A stretch of 13,562 bases of DNA from JASHVB01 sp049522565 (lineage in GTDB: Bacteria; Pseudomonadota; Alphaproteobacteria; Acetobacterales; Acetobacteraceae). Location of the stretch: assembly GCA_049522565.1 (NCBI GenBank), contig JBEKNT010000162.1, positions 1-13,562 on the forward strand. Reading direction: 5' to 3'. This document shows, piece by piece, positions 1-5,732 of the stretch. Position 1 is the first letter of the stretch; each line of letters starts with the position of its first letter. Made by a program: the position numbers and the translations under genes. Below the pieces are notes generated by a model that saw only the letters and a list, made by a program, of their open reading frames with translations, ran no database searches and was not told the origin of the DNA.

Positions 1-19
1 CTCCCGCCGCAGGCGGGAG
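1..19. terminator. GC-rich hairpin, probable terminator of an upstream gene
   Basis: A perfect inverted repeat, CTCCCGCC, loop GCA, GGCGGGAG, is followed by TGGTTTCC, a very short T-containing stretch. It lies at the window edge, so any gene it terminates is outside. The same 8-bp arms recur at 2511-2529 between convergent genes, which supports a terminator role. The lack of a true T tract keeps this tentative. Confidence 0.5.
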
Positions 20-98
20 TGGTTTCCAAGGCGCGCACACCTTTCGTCAACCATTCGCCCCCATCCTGCGCGGCGACACTTCCCGCGGCGCCGCCAGA

Positions 99-2060
99 AT
101 GGCCAATCAGTCCGAGACCCTGATCGCCGACCGCTATGCGGTCCTGCTCGGCCAATCCCTGCCGGATGCTGGCGGGGGCCTGCCGACCTTCGCCTGCAAG
201 GACCGGGAGACTGGCGACGCGGCGCTGATCGCGATTCAGGTGCGCCGAGACCTGTCTCCGCGTGCCCGCGCCTTGCAGATGCTGGCCGGCCCGATCGACG
301 GCGTGCTGGCGCCGCTTGCCCACGGTCCCGCGCCAGGCCCGCGCGGCGAGCCCGGGTATTTCATCGTCTGCCCGGCTCCCCCCGGACCGCCGCTCACTGA
401 CCGCCTCCGCGCCTGGCCGGAAGCCGCGCTGATCGCCCATGTGTTACGGCCGATCGCGCTGACTTTGGAGAAACTCGCCGCCCGCGGCGTGACCCATCGG
501 GCGATCCGGCTGAACAATGTGTTCGAGGGACAACGCGGCCAATCGCTGGTGCTGGGTGCAGCCTGGGCAGCCCCGCCGGCCATGCATCAGCCGGTACTGT
601 TCGAGCCCCCCTATAGCGCCATGTGCCATCCCGCGGGCCGCGGCGACGGCGGCATTGCCGACGACGTCTATGCGCTTGGCGTCCTGCTGCTGACGCTGGC
701 GCTCGGCCGGCAGCCGCTGGCGGAGCTCGATGATGCGGCGATCCTGCGCCTGAAGCTGGAACTGGGCAGCCATGGCGCGTTGGCCGGCGATGAACGGCTG
801 CCGCCGATCATTGGCGACCTCGTCCGCGGCATGCTGGCTGAGGATCCGGAACATCGCCCCACGCCGACATTGCTGATGGATCCGGGCGTTGCGCGGTCTC
901 GTCGCGTCGCCGCCCGCCCGCCGCGCCGGGCGCAGCGCGCCTTGCCCGTCGGCAGCATCCCGGTCTGGGACGCGCGGACGTTGGCCTACGCGATTGGTAC
1001 CGATGCGGAGCAGGGGATCGGGGCGCTCCGCGGGGGCGCAGCGGTGCAATGGCTGCGGCGGGGTCTCGGCGACTCCGCGCTGGCGACCAGGGTGGAAGAC
1101 CTCGTGCGCCACCGGCTCTCGGACTCTCTCGCGGAGGAGAGCCGCTCGGACGCAATGATGCTGATGCGCGTGGTCGCGACCATCGATCCGCTGGCACCTT
1201 TATGCTGGCGTGGCGTCGCCATGTGGCCCGACGGCCTGGGGCCGCTGCTGGCCGTGGCTTCCGGCGAACCGGCATTGGCCAGCAGTCTCGAGGATCTGAT
1301 CGCCGTGGAAGCTGCTGCCAGTTGGGGTGTGCTGCGTCCCGAGCGATGCGACTTTGCCGTCCTGCGGCTGGAGGCGCGGCAGAACCGTGCCTGGCTCGGA
1401 ACCCGCGGACCCGCGGGCGGGCTGGCGCGCGTGACCTATCTGCTCAACCCGCTGCTGCCGTGTGCCAGCCCGTTGGTGGCTGATCGCTGGGTGGGGCGGT
1501 TGGCGGATCTGCCGGCCGCGCTGGAGGCGGCCATCGCCGCCAACCCCAAGGCGGCGCCGCTCGATGCGCAACTGTCCGCCTTTATCGCCGCACGCGGGGA
1601 CAGTCGGCTGGAGACCGAGACCAATACCCTGGCCGGTACCCCGCAGAATCCCATCGGCCTTCCCGAGTTGCGGCTGCTGGCGCAGTTGCAGGTGCGCTAT
1701 CATCCGCGGCCGTTGCCGTCGCTGGCGGCCTGGATCGCCGGTGCGGCGGCCCCGATGGTCGCGCTTTGGAACAATCGCCCGCGCCGGCAGGAACTCGCGG
1801 ACCGCATGCGAGCGCTCGCCCCGGCCGGAATGTTGCTACCGATGCTCGCGCTGTTGGAGGATCCGGCGGGGCGCAGCGCCGATGCCAACGGTGCCAAGCT
1901 GGCGGCGGCCGAGCTGAACCGGATCGACGCGGAACTGCGCGGCATTGCCGCTGGTGCGCGTGAGCGCAGCACCGTCGCCGCACGAATCGGCCAGGAGATC
2001 GCCGCTGGAGTCGGCTTGGCCGCGCTGGCGACGATGCTCGCCCTGGCGGTGCTGGGCTGA
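99..2060 (+). CDS. Membrane-anchored protein-kinase-like protein (predicted pseudokinase)
   Basis: The 653-aa protein has an N-terminal Hanks-type kinase fold at about residues 12-260. The catalytic-loop equivalent is THRAIRLNN (132-140), where the HRD aspartate is replaced by alanine. The VAIK lysine position reads AIQV (45-48), and the DFG position is LGAAWA (152-157). ADDVYALGVLL (187-197) matches kinase subdomain IX, so the fold is recognisable while Lys, catalytic Asp and DFG Asp are all missing. I infer no phosphotransfer and a binding or scaffold role. Residues 270-630 are Ala/Leu/Arg-rich with no domain I recognise. A single hydrophobic segment at about 636-652 ends the protein, suggesting a tail anchor with the kinase-like part in the cytoplasm. 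No clear Shine-Dalgarno precedes the ATG at 99, but the kinase fold begins soon after it, so a later start is unlikely. The stop codon overlaps the next start (TGATG), indicating translational coupling. The fold is fairly sure; the function is unknown. Confidence 0.75.
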   Translation: MANQSETLIADRYAVLLGQSLPDAGGGLPTFACKDRETGDAALIAIQVRRDLSPRARALQMLAGPIDGVLAPLAHGPAPGPRGEPGYFIVCPAPPGPPLTDRLRAWPEAALIAHVLRPIALTLEKLAARGVTHRAIRLNNVFEGQRGQSLVLGAAWAAPPAMHQPVLFEPPYSAMCHPAGRGDGGIADDVYALGVLLLTLALGRQPLAELDDAAILRLKLELGSHGALAGDERLPPIIGDLVRGMLAEDPEHRPTPTLLMDPGVARSRRVAARPPRRAQRALPVGSIPVWDARTLAYAIGTDAEQGIGALRGGAAVQWLRRGLGDSALATRVEDLVRHRLSDSLAEESRSDAMMLMRVVATIDPLAPLCWRGVAMWPDGLGPLLAVASGEPALASSLEDLIAVEAAASWGVLRPERCDFAVLRLEARQNRAWLGTRGPAGGLARVTYLLNPLLPCASPLVADRWVGRLADLPAALEAAIAANPKAAPLDAQLSAFIAARGDSRLETETNTLAGTPQNPIGLPELRLLAQLQVRYHPRPLPSLAAWIAGAAAPMVALWNNRPRRQELADRMRALAPAGMLLPMLALLEDPAGRSADANGAKLAAAELNRIDAELRGIAAGARERSTVAARIGQEIAAGVGLAALATMLALAVLG

Positions 2061-2500
2061 TGCGGGCCATGGCTGGAACGTCGCGGCGTCACTCGTTGGT
2101 CTGGCTACAGGGCCTCGGCTGCGGCGCGGTGGTCGCCCTGGTTCCGGCAATGGCCGTGCTGTTCGGAGTGCTGCTGCTGCCAGGGGTGCTGGCCGTGCTG
2201 TACGATCGGCAAGGCGGGCGGCCCGTAGCCCGCACGGTTCTGCTGTGCGGCATGGCGGCCGCCGTCGCCCCGATGCTGACCCTGTGGGGCGCCGGGAACA
2301 ATATGGACGCCTGCTTCGCCTTGCTCGGCGACCTGCGCGTGGTGGGGACCGCCTGGAGCACGGCGTCGGCCGGGTGGATCCTCGCGGAGCTTGCCCCGGT
2401 CGGGGCGCTGGTGGTGCTGGAGGCGATCACCCAGACGCGGGCCGCCCGGTTGCGTGCCGCACGCGAGAGGCTGGCGGCGGAGTGGGGCTTCGATTCGTGA
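2060..2500 (+). CDS. Small multi-pass membrane protein coupled to the pseudokinase
   Basis: This 146-aa protein is not one I can assign to a named family. Hydrophobic stretches at about 13-47 (long enough for one or two passes), 57-77, 83-90 and 104-122 suggest three to four membrane segments. The C-terminal tail (125-146) is charged and helical, rich in Arg, Ala and Glu. The ATG shares one base with the stop of the pseudokinase gene (TGATG). No independent ribosome binding site is visible, so translation is probably coupled and the two products may act together at the inner membrane. An alternative ATG lies nine bases further in. A shared hairpin follows 9 bp after the stop. Being an open frame tightly coupled to its neighbour and clearly membrane-like in composition makes it a credible gene. 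Confidence 0.7.
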   Translation: MRAMAGTSRRHSLVWLQGLGCGAVVALVPAMAVLFGVLLLPGVLAVLYDRQGGRPVARTVLLCGMAAAVAPMLTLWGAGNNMDACFALLGDLRVVGTAWSTASAGWILAELAPVGALVVLEAITQTRAARLRAARERLAAEWGFDS

Positions 2501-2508
2501 TAAGACAC

Positions 2509-2531
2509 CTCTCCCGCCGACGGCGGGAGAG
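2509..2531. terminator. Bidirectional hairpin between convergent genes
   Basis: Perfect 10-bp arms, CTCTCCCGCC and GGCGGGAGAG, surround the loop GAC. The hairpin fills the 32-bp gap between the end of the small membrane-protein gene and the end of rpoH, which converge here. Its position and symmetry fit a terminator serving both strands. No T tract is present on either side, so termination would rest on stem strength or on factor-assisted release. Confidence 0.65.
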
Positions 2532-2532
2532 A

Positions 2533-3438
2533 TTAGCCTGCGACCGCGGGCTGCCGGTTGGCCGCTTGCAGCCGGCGCTCGGCGATCTGCGCCTTCATCG
2601 CCTTTTGCAGTTTCTCGAACGCGCGCACTTCGATCTGCCGCACCCGCTCGCGTGAGATGCCGTATTGCTGCGACAACTCCTCCAGCGTGGTCGGATTGTC
2701 CTTCAGCCGGCGCTCGACCAGAATGTGCCGTTCGCGCTCGTTCAGCGTCTTCAACGCCCCGGTCAACAGGGCCTTGCGCCCCGAAAGCTCCTCGCGATCG
2801 GCGATGGTGGTTTCCTGGCTTTCGGTTTCGTCCACCAGCCAGTCCTGCCACTCGCCCTCGCTGTCCTGGCGGACCGGGGCATTCAAACTGTGGTCAGGCG
2901 CCGCGAGGCGGCGGTTCATGCTCACGACATCCTGTTCCGGCACGTCGAGCATGCGGGCGATCTTCGCCACTTGCTCCGGCTGGAGGTCGCCGTCGTCGAT
3001 CGCCTGCATTTGGCCCTTCAGACGGCGCAGATTGAAGAACAGTTTCTTTTGCGCCGCGGTGGTACCCATCTTCACCAGCGACCAGGAGTGCAGGATGTAT
3101 TCCTGGATCGCCGCGCGGATCCACCACATGGCATAGGTGGCGAGGCGGAAACCGCGGTCCGGATCGAACCGCTTGACCGCCTGCATCATGCCGACATTGC
3201 CCTCGCTTATCAGCTCGCCGACCGGCAGGCCATAGCCGCGATAGCCCATGGCGATTTTTGCGACGAGGCGCAGGTGGGAGGTGACAAGCTTATGCGCCGC
3301 CTCCATATCCTGGTGGTCGCGCCAACGCTTGGAGAGGGACAGTTCCTCCTCCGGCGACAGCATCGGAAATTTGCGGATCTCCTGGAGATACCGCGAGAGA
3401 TTACCCTCGGGGGCGACGTTGATGACGGCAGAGGCCAC
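2533..3438 (-). CDS. rpoH: RNA polymerase sigma-32 (heat-shock) factor RpoH
   Basis: RpoH directs RNA polymerase to heat-shock promoters (chaperones, proteases). The 301-aa length is typical. Region 2 covers about residues 48-120 and includes the core-binding stretch ELISEGNVGMMQAVKRFDP and the TYAMWWIRAAIQEYI segment that contacts and melts the -10 element. The RpoH box, QKKLFFNLR (130-138), separates this family from other sigma-70 proteins. Region 4 (about 225-283) ends in the helix-turn-helix YGISRERVRQIEVRAFEKL that reads the -35 element. The start is GTG at 3438, chosen because AAAGGAG lies 6 bases upstream and the usual N-terminal motif LSRYLQEIRKFPMLSPEEE follows directly. It lies downstream of rluD on the same strand, an arrangement common in alphaproteobacteria, with a strong promoter of its own in the gap. 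Identification is secure. Confidence 0.97.
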   Translation of the reverse strand: MASAVINVAPEGNLSRYLQEIRKFPMLSPEEELSLSKRWRDHQDMEAAHKLVTSHLRLVAKIAMGYRGYGLPVGELISEGNVGMMQAVKRFDPDRGFRLATYAMWWIRAAIQEYILHSWSLVKMGTTAAQKKLFFNLRRLKGQMQAIDDGDLQPEQVAKIARMLDVPEQDVVSMNRRLAAPDHSLNAPVRQDSEGEWQDWLVDETESQETTIADREELSGRKALLTGALKTLNERERHILVERRLKDNPTTLEELSQQYGISRERVRQIEVRAFEKLQKAMKAQIAERRLQAANRQPAVAG

Positions 3439-3445
3439 GGAAGGC
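3439..3445 (-). promoter_or_regulatory. Shine-Dalgarno supporting the GTG start of rpoH, 5'UTR side
   Basis: On the minus strand GAAAGGAGCCTTCC immediately precedes the GTG; the AAAGGAG core occupies about 3445-3451, so this entry marks the spacer edge next to the start. The core sits in a short self-complementary stretch (AAGG/CCTT), too small to count as a convincing thermosensor on its own. Confidence 0.6.
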
Positions 3446-3626
3446 TCCTTTCGCCGGCTGGACCAGTCTTGCCCTCTTGATGGCGCAGGACGTGGGCCTG
3501 AATGTGGCTAAAGCCACTCGGGATGCGGGAGGGGACTTCACGTCCCGGAGACCCGCCCCAGACGGTGGCAGCGGCATTTCCGGACGTCCCCACCAGCGAA
3601 GGCATCCTCCCTCACCGGCGGGTCGT

Positions 3627-3655
3627 CATATACAGGACCGGAATGGTCCTGTCAA
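3627..3655 (-). promoter_or_regulatory. Sigma-70-type promoter of rpoH with a palindrome in the spacer
   Basis: On the minus strand a consensus -35 TTGACA (3650-3655) and a -10 TATATG (3627-3632) are 17 bases apart. This is the best promoter match in the window. The predicted start is near 3620, giving a leader of about 180 nt. A perfect inverted repeat, CAGGACC, ATTCC, GGTCCTG (3633-3651), fills the spacer and runs into the -35. It would make a natural operator. It could also act as a weak rluD terminator, but no T tract follows. Confidence 0.7.
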
Positions 3656-3683
3656 GGTTACCCTTTGGTCAGGTCCCGGTAAC

Positions 3684-4682
3684 TCAGGGCTGCGGTGGGT
3701 GCAGGGCGGCGTCCAGCGCCGCCAGCAAGGCCTGGAAGTCGGCCGGGGGCGGAGTTTCGAAGGCCAGGGGTCTGCCGGTGACGGGATGGGCGAAGCCCAG
3801 TCGGGTGGCGTGCAGCGCCTGGCGGGGGAAATCCAGCAGGACCTGGCGAATCGGCGCCGGCAGCAGCCGGGCGGCGGTCGGGATACGACGCAGATAGACC
3901 GGATCCCCGACGATCGGGTGGCCCTGGCCGGCGAGGTGAACGCGGATTTGATGGGTGCGCCCGGTGGCCAATCGGCATTCCAGCAGCGCGATGCTGGTCT
4001 GCCAGGCGCGCAGCGTCCGGTAGCGCGTCAGTGCCGGCTTGCCGCCGCGGGTGACCAGCGCCATGCGCTTGCGATCGCGCGGGTCGCGGCCAATGGCGCC
4101 CTCGATCTCGCCGGCGAGCGGTGACGGCACACCCCAGCACAACGCCAGATAAGCCCGGTCGAGGTCGCGCGCGGCGAAGGCGGCGGTGAGGCCGTCGTTT
4201 GCCGCCTGGGTCTTGGCTACGACCATCACCCCGGAGGTGTCCTTGTCCAGCCGGTGCACGATGCCCGGGCGGCGCTCGGCCCCGATGCCGGTGAAGCCGG
4301 GGCCGCAATGGGCGAGCAAGGCGTTGACCAGCGTGCCGTCCAGGTTGCCGGGGGCAGGGTGCACGACCAGCCCGGCCGGCTTGTCGAGCACGATGAGGTC
4401 GACATCCTCGTACAGGATGGTGAGGGCGATTGCCTGCGGCTGCGGTGTGGCCGCGGTCGGCGGCGGCAAGTGCAGCGTGTAGGCGGTGCCGGCGCGCACG
4501 GGCTCCGCCGGTTCGCGCAGGGTGGTGTCGCCCTGGCGAGCATGGCCAGCTTCGATGAGCGCCTTGACGCGGGAGCGCGAGAGCGTGCCGATGGCGTCGG
4601 TGAGGAACCGGTCGAGGCGTTGGCCCGCATGGGTCGCGTCGGCGGTTATGTGGAACTGCTCGGCAGGTGACAGGGGAGCCAT
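3684..4682 (-). CDS. rluD: RluA-family 23S rRNA pseudouridine synthase (RluD type)
   Basis: RluD-type enzymes convert uridines in helix 69 of 23S rRNA to pseudouridine. The 332-aa protein has an N-terminal S4 RNA-binding domain (about 20-72, with GQRLDRFL and SRSRVKALIEAG). The catalytic domain follows, with YEDVDLIVLDKPAGLVVHP (91-109) and the signature HRLDKDTSG (143-151), in which Asp146 is the predicted nucleophile. GRTHQIRVHLA (241-251) is also diagnostic. The frame is open for 33 more codons upstream, but I place the start at ATG 4682: the product then has the normal family length, and the upstream residues are low-complexity and overlap a toxin-like remnant. No strong ribosome binding site is seen. 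rpoH lies 245 bp downstream on the same strand. RluD is the best guess among RluA-family members because of the length, the S4 domain and the neighbourhood. Confidence 0.92.
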   Translation of the reverse strand: MAPLSPAEQFHITADATHAGQRLDRFLTDAIGTLSRSRVKALIEAGHARQGDTTLREPAEPVRAGTAYTLHLPPPTAATPQPQAIALTILYEDVDLIVLDKPAGLVVHPAPGNLDGTLVNALLAHCGPGFTGIGAERRPGIVHRLDKDTSGVMVVAKTQAANDGLTAAFAARDLDRAYLALCWGVPSPLAGEIEGAIGRDPRDRKRMALVTRGGKPALTRYRTLRAWQTSIALLECRLATGRTHQIRVHLAGQGHPIVGDPVYLRRIPTAARLLPAPIRQVLLDFPRQALHATRLGFAHPVTGRPLAFETPPPADFQALLAALDAALHPPQP

Positions 4683-4692
4683 GGCGGCAAGC

Positions 4693-4800
4693 CTAACCCG
4701 CCCAAAGCGGCGCGACGTCGTCGAAGGCGCGACCCGTGCTGTCTGGCGTGACCAGGGCGATGGTCCGGACTCGCCGAGCAATCACAGAATCATTGACGGG
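4693..4800 (-). pseudogene. Possible 3' remnant of a VapC-type PIN toxin
   Basis: Reading the minus strand from 4800 to the TAG at 4693 gives a tail containing NDSVIA, ALVTPD and RAFDDVAPLWAG. This resembles the usual PIN-toxin C-terminus, in which a D-x-x-IA helix is followed by a LVT-x-D strand and a final hydrophobic-Trp motif. Only about 35 codons are present. There is no start codon and none of the N-terminal acidic active site of a PIN domain. The fragment lies directly downstream of the antitoxin gene on the same strand, where vapC is normally found. The 48-bp palindrome sits where the 5' part should be. The match is short, so chance resemblance is possible. Confidence 0.45.
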
Positions 4801-4810
4801 CGGATCGCAA
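4781..4810 (-). promoter_or_regulatory. Candidate promoter for rluD
   Basis: On the minus strand TTGCGA (4805-4810) and TGTGAT (4781-4786) are separated by 18 bases, each matching four of six consensus positions. The predicted start lies about 90 nt before the rluD ATG. The -35 falls on the outer edge of the 48-bp palindrome, which would mean that element supplied part of the promoter. This is a weak call. Confidence 0.25.
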
Positions 4811-4854
4811 CACCCCGTGGGATGGCCTGCGCCGGCCATGCCACGGGGTGTTGC
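4807..4854. repeat. 48-bp near-perfect palindrome (REP-like or insertion relic)
   Basis: The outer arms GCAACACCCCGTGG (4807-4820) and CCACGGGGTGTTGC (4841-4854) are perfectly complementary. A single G/G mismatch follows, then a second perfect pair, ATGGCC (4822-4827) and GGCCAT (4834-4839), around the loop TGCGCC. The stem is too long and regular for chance, and there is no T tract to suggest a plain terminator. No second copy occurs in this window. It interrupts the space where a toxin gene would follow the antitoxin. Confidence 0.85.
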
Positions 4855-4892
4855 CACGGGGCCGCTTGACGCACTTGCTTCTCCGCGCGTCC

Positions 4893-5144
4893 TTAGCGGG
4901 TCCACGATGCACAGCGTTCGAACGGCCTCGTGACAGCGGCATCCGGGGCGTCGAAGTCGTCCGCAACGCGGGTGGTTGGCATGGCGTTGGCGGGCTTGCG
5001 GGGTTGGCCGCGACATGCGACCGGGACCAGCCTGGCTTGCGGCACCCCGTTCCCGGCAACGGCGATCGCTTCTCCGGCGGCGGCCCGTTCGACCGGCCCG
5101 GACAGGCGTGCCTTGGCATTGGAGAGGTTGACGGTCCGGGTCAT
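4893..5144 (-). CDS. Phd/YefM-family antitoxin, apparently orphan
   Basis: Phd/YefM antitoxins bind and neutralise a co-encoded toxin and repress their own operon. The 83-aa protein begins MTRTVNLSNAKARLSGPVER. This is the family's N-terminal DNA-binding and dimerisation fold, with the V-N-L-x-x-A-K-x-x-L-S-x-x-V-E-R pattern at residues 5-20. AVAGNGVPQARLVPV (28-42) is the usual strand with N-G-x-P-x-A-x-L-V-P. The C-terminal toxin-binding part keeps RKP and DDFDAP (62-67) but then drifts from the usual ending. The ATG at 5144 is preceded by AAGGA at good spacing; an upstream in-frame Met at 5198 is less likely. No intact toxin frame follows, only a short possible VapC tail after a palindrome. 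The gene is therefore probably a leftover of a toxin-antitoxin pair, although the antitoxin frame itself is intact. Confidence 0.8.
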   Translation of the reverse strand: MTRTVNLSNAKARLSGPVERAAAGEAIAVAGNGVPQARLVPVACRGQPRKPANAMPTTRVADDFDAPDAAVTRPFERCASWTR

Positions 5145-5152
5145 CGGCTGTC

Positions 5153-5170
5153 CTTGACCAGCTTGACCAA
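5153..5170. repeat. Tandem 9-bp direct repeat just upstream of the antitoxin start
   Basis: CTTGACCAG is followed directly by CTTGACCAA, two 9-mers differing only in the last base. On the antitoxin strand they read as two TGGTCAAG units immediately before and into the ribosome binding site. This is a plausible autorepressor site because antitoxins of this family bind their own promoters, but direct rather than inverted symmetry is not typical. Confidence 0.4.
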
Positions 5171-5233
5171 ACGTGGCGAAGGCAGCGGTGGCGGTCAATC
5201 GGCGTGCCAGCGAAACAGCGAATCGGAGGGGTT

Positions 5234-5542
5234 GTGGGCAACGGCATGCGGGCGCTGAAGGTGCTGACGATCGTCATGGGCGTGATGATCGTGGCCGGCA
5301 CCGGCGTGCTGGTGGCGGTGATCGCGCATCGGGTGTCGTCGCCGGCCTCGGGAGGGGCGCCGGTTGCTGGCGGCGCGCCCCTCGCGCTGGTGCTGGACGA
5401 ACCGGCGGGAACGCGCATCGCCGGCATCGTGGCGGTGGGAGACCGGCTGGCCGTTCAGTTGCAGGGCGGCGGGGCGGACCGGGTGGTGCTGGTGGACCCG
5501 CGCTCCAGGGTGGTGGCGGGGAGGATCACGCTGGCGCGGTGA
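5234..5542 (+). CDS. DUF6476-like small single-pass membrane protein
   Basis: This 102-aa protein has one membrane segment at about residues 8-31, following MRALK. A Gly/Ala/Pro linker comes next. The small C-terminal region (about 48-102) carries LDEPAGTRIAGIVAVGDRLAVQL and DRVVLVDPRSRVVAGRI, which look like a few beta-strands outside the membrane. This architecture resembles alphaproteobacterial DUF6476 proteins, often encoded beside rluD, as here except for the inserted antitoxin block. The function is unknown. The start is uncertain. GTG 5234 has GGAGGG a few bases upstream; ATG 5246 is 16 bases from that site; and ATG 5204 lies before it. I chose GTG 5234. The family assignment is from memory of the pattern and is moderate. 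Confidence 0.65.
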   Translation: MGNGMRALKVLTIVMGVMIVAGTGVLVAVIAHRVSSPASGGAPVAGGAPLALVLDEPAGTRIAGIVAVGDRLAVQLQGGGADRVVLVDPRSRVVAGRITLAR

Positions 5543-5640
5543 GGATGGAATCCCCCGTTCGAGGGATGGACACAACCGGCGTGGCGGACTGAACGCCGCT
5601 CGTCCATGGCGCAACCCTAGACAACTATCGGTTGAACTGC

Positions 5641-5689
5641 CCTACCACTTGCATCCAAAACGTGCGGTTCGTATAGTGAACTTGGTAGG
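5641..5689 (+). promoter_or_regulatory. Promoter of the histidine kinase gene with nested inverted repeats
   Basis: TTGCAT (5649-5654) and TATAGT (5672-5677) are separated by 17 bases; the -10 matches five of six consensus positions. The predicted start is near 5684, about 50 nt before the ATG. Two symmetrical elements frame it. CCTACCA (5641-5647) and TGGTAGG (5683-5689) are perfect complements just outside the promoter. GTTC (5667-5670) and GAAC (5678-5681) flank the -10. Both are candidate operators, and no cognate regulator is evident in the window. Confidence 0.65.
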
Positions 5690-5732
5690 ACTCCAGCAGG
5701 CTGGACCGGAAGGCCAGGCATAAAGGAACCGC

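Noticed and set aside
2665..3480. Plus-strand open frame opposite rpoH
   Set aside because: It is an antisense shadow of a clearly identified sigma factor.
5549..5570. Hairpin ATCCC/GGGAT after the DUF6476-like gene
   Set aside because: The stem is only five pairs and is not followed by a T tract, so it is not enough for a terminator call.
5667..5681. LexA-type SOS box at the histidine kinase promoter
   Set aside because: Alphaproteobacterial LexA binds a direct GTTC-N7-GTTC repeat; here the second half is inverted (GAAC).
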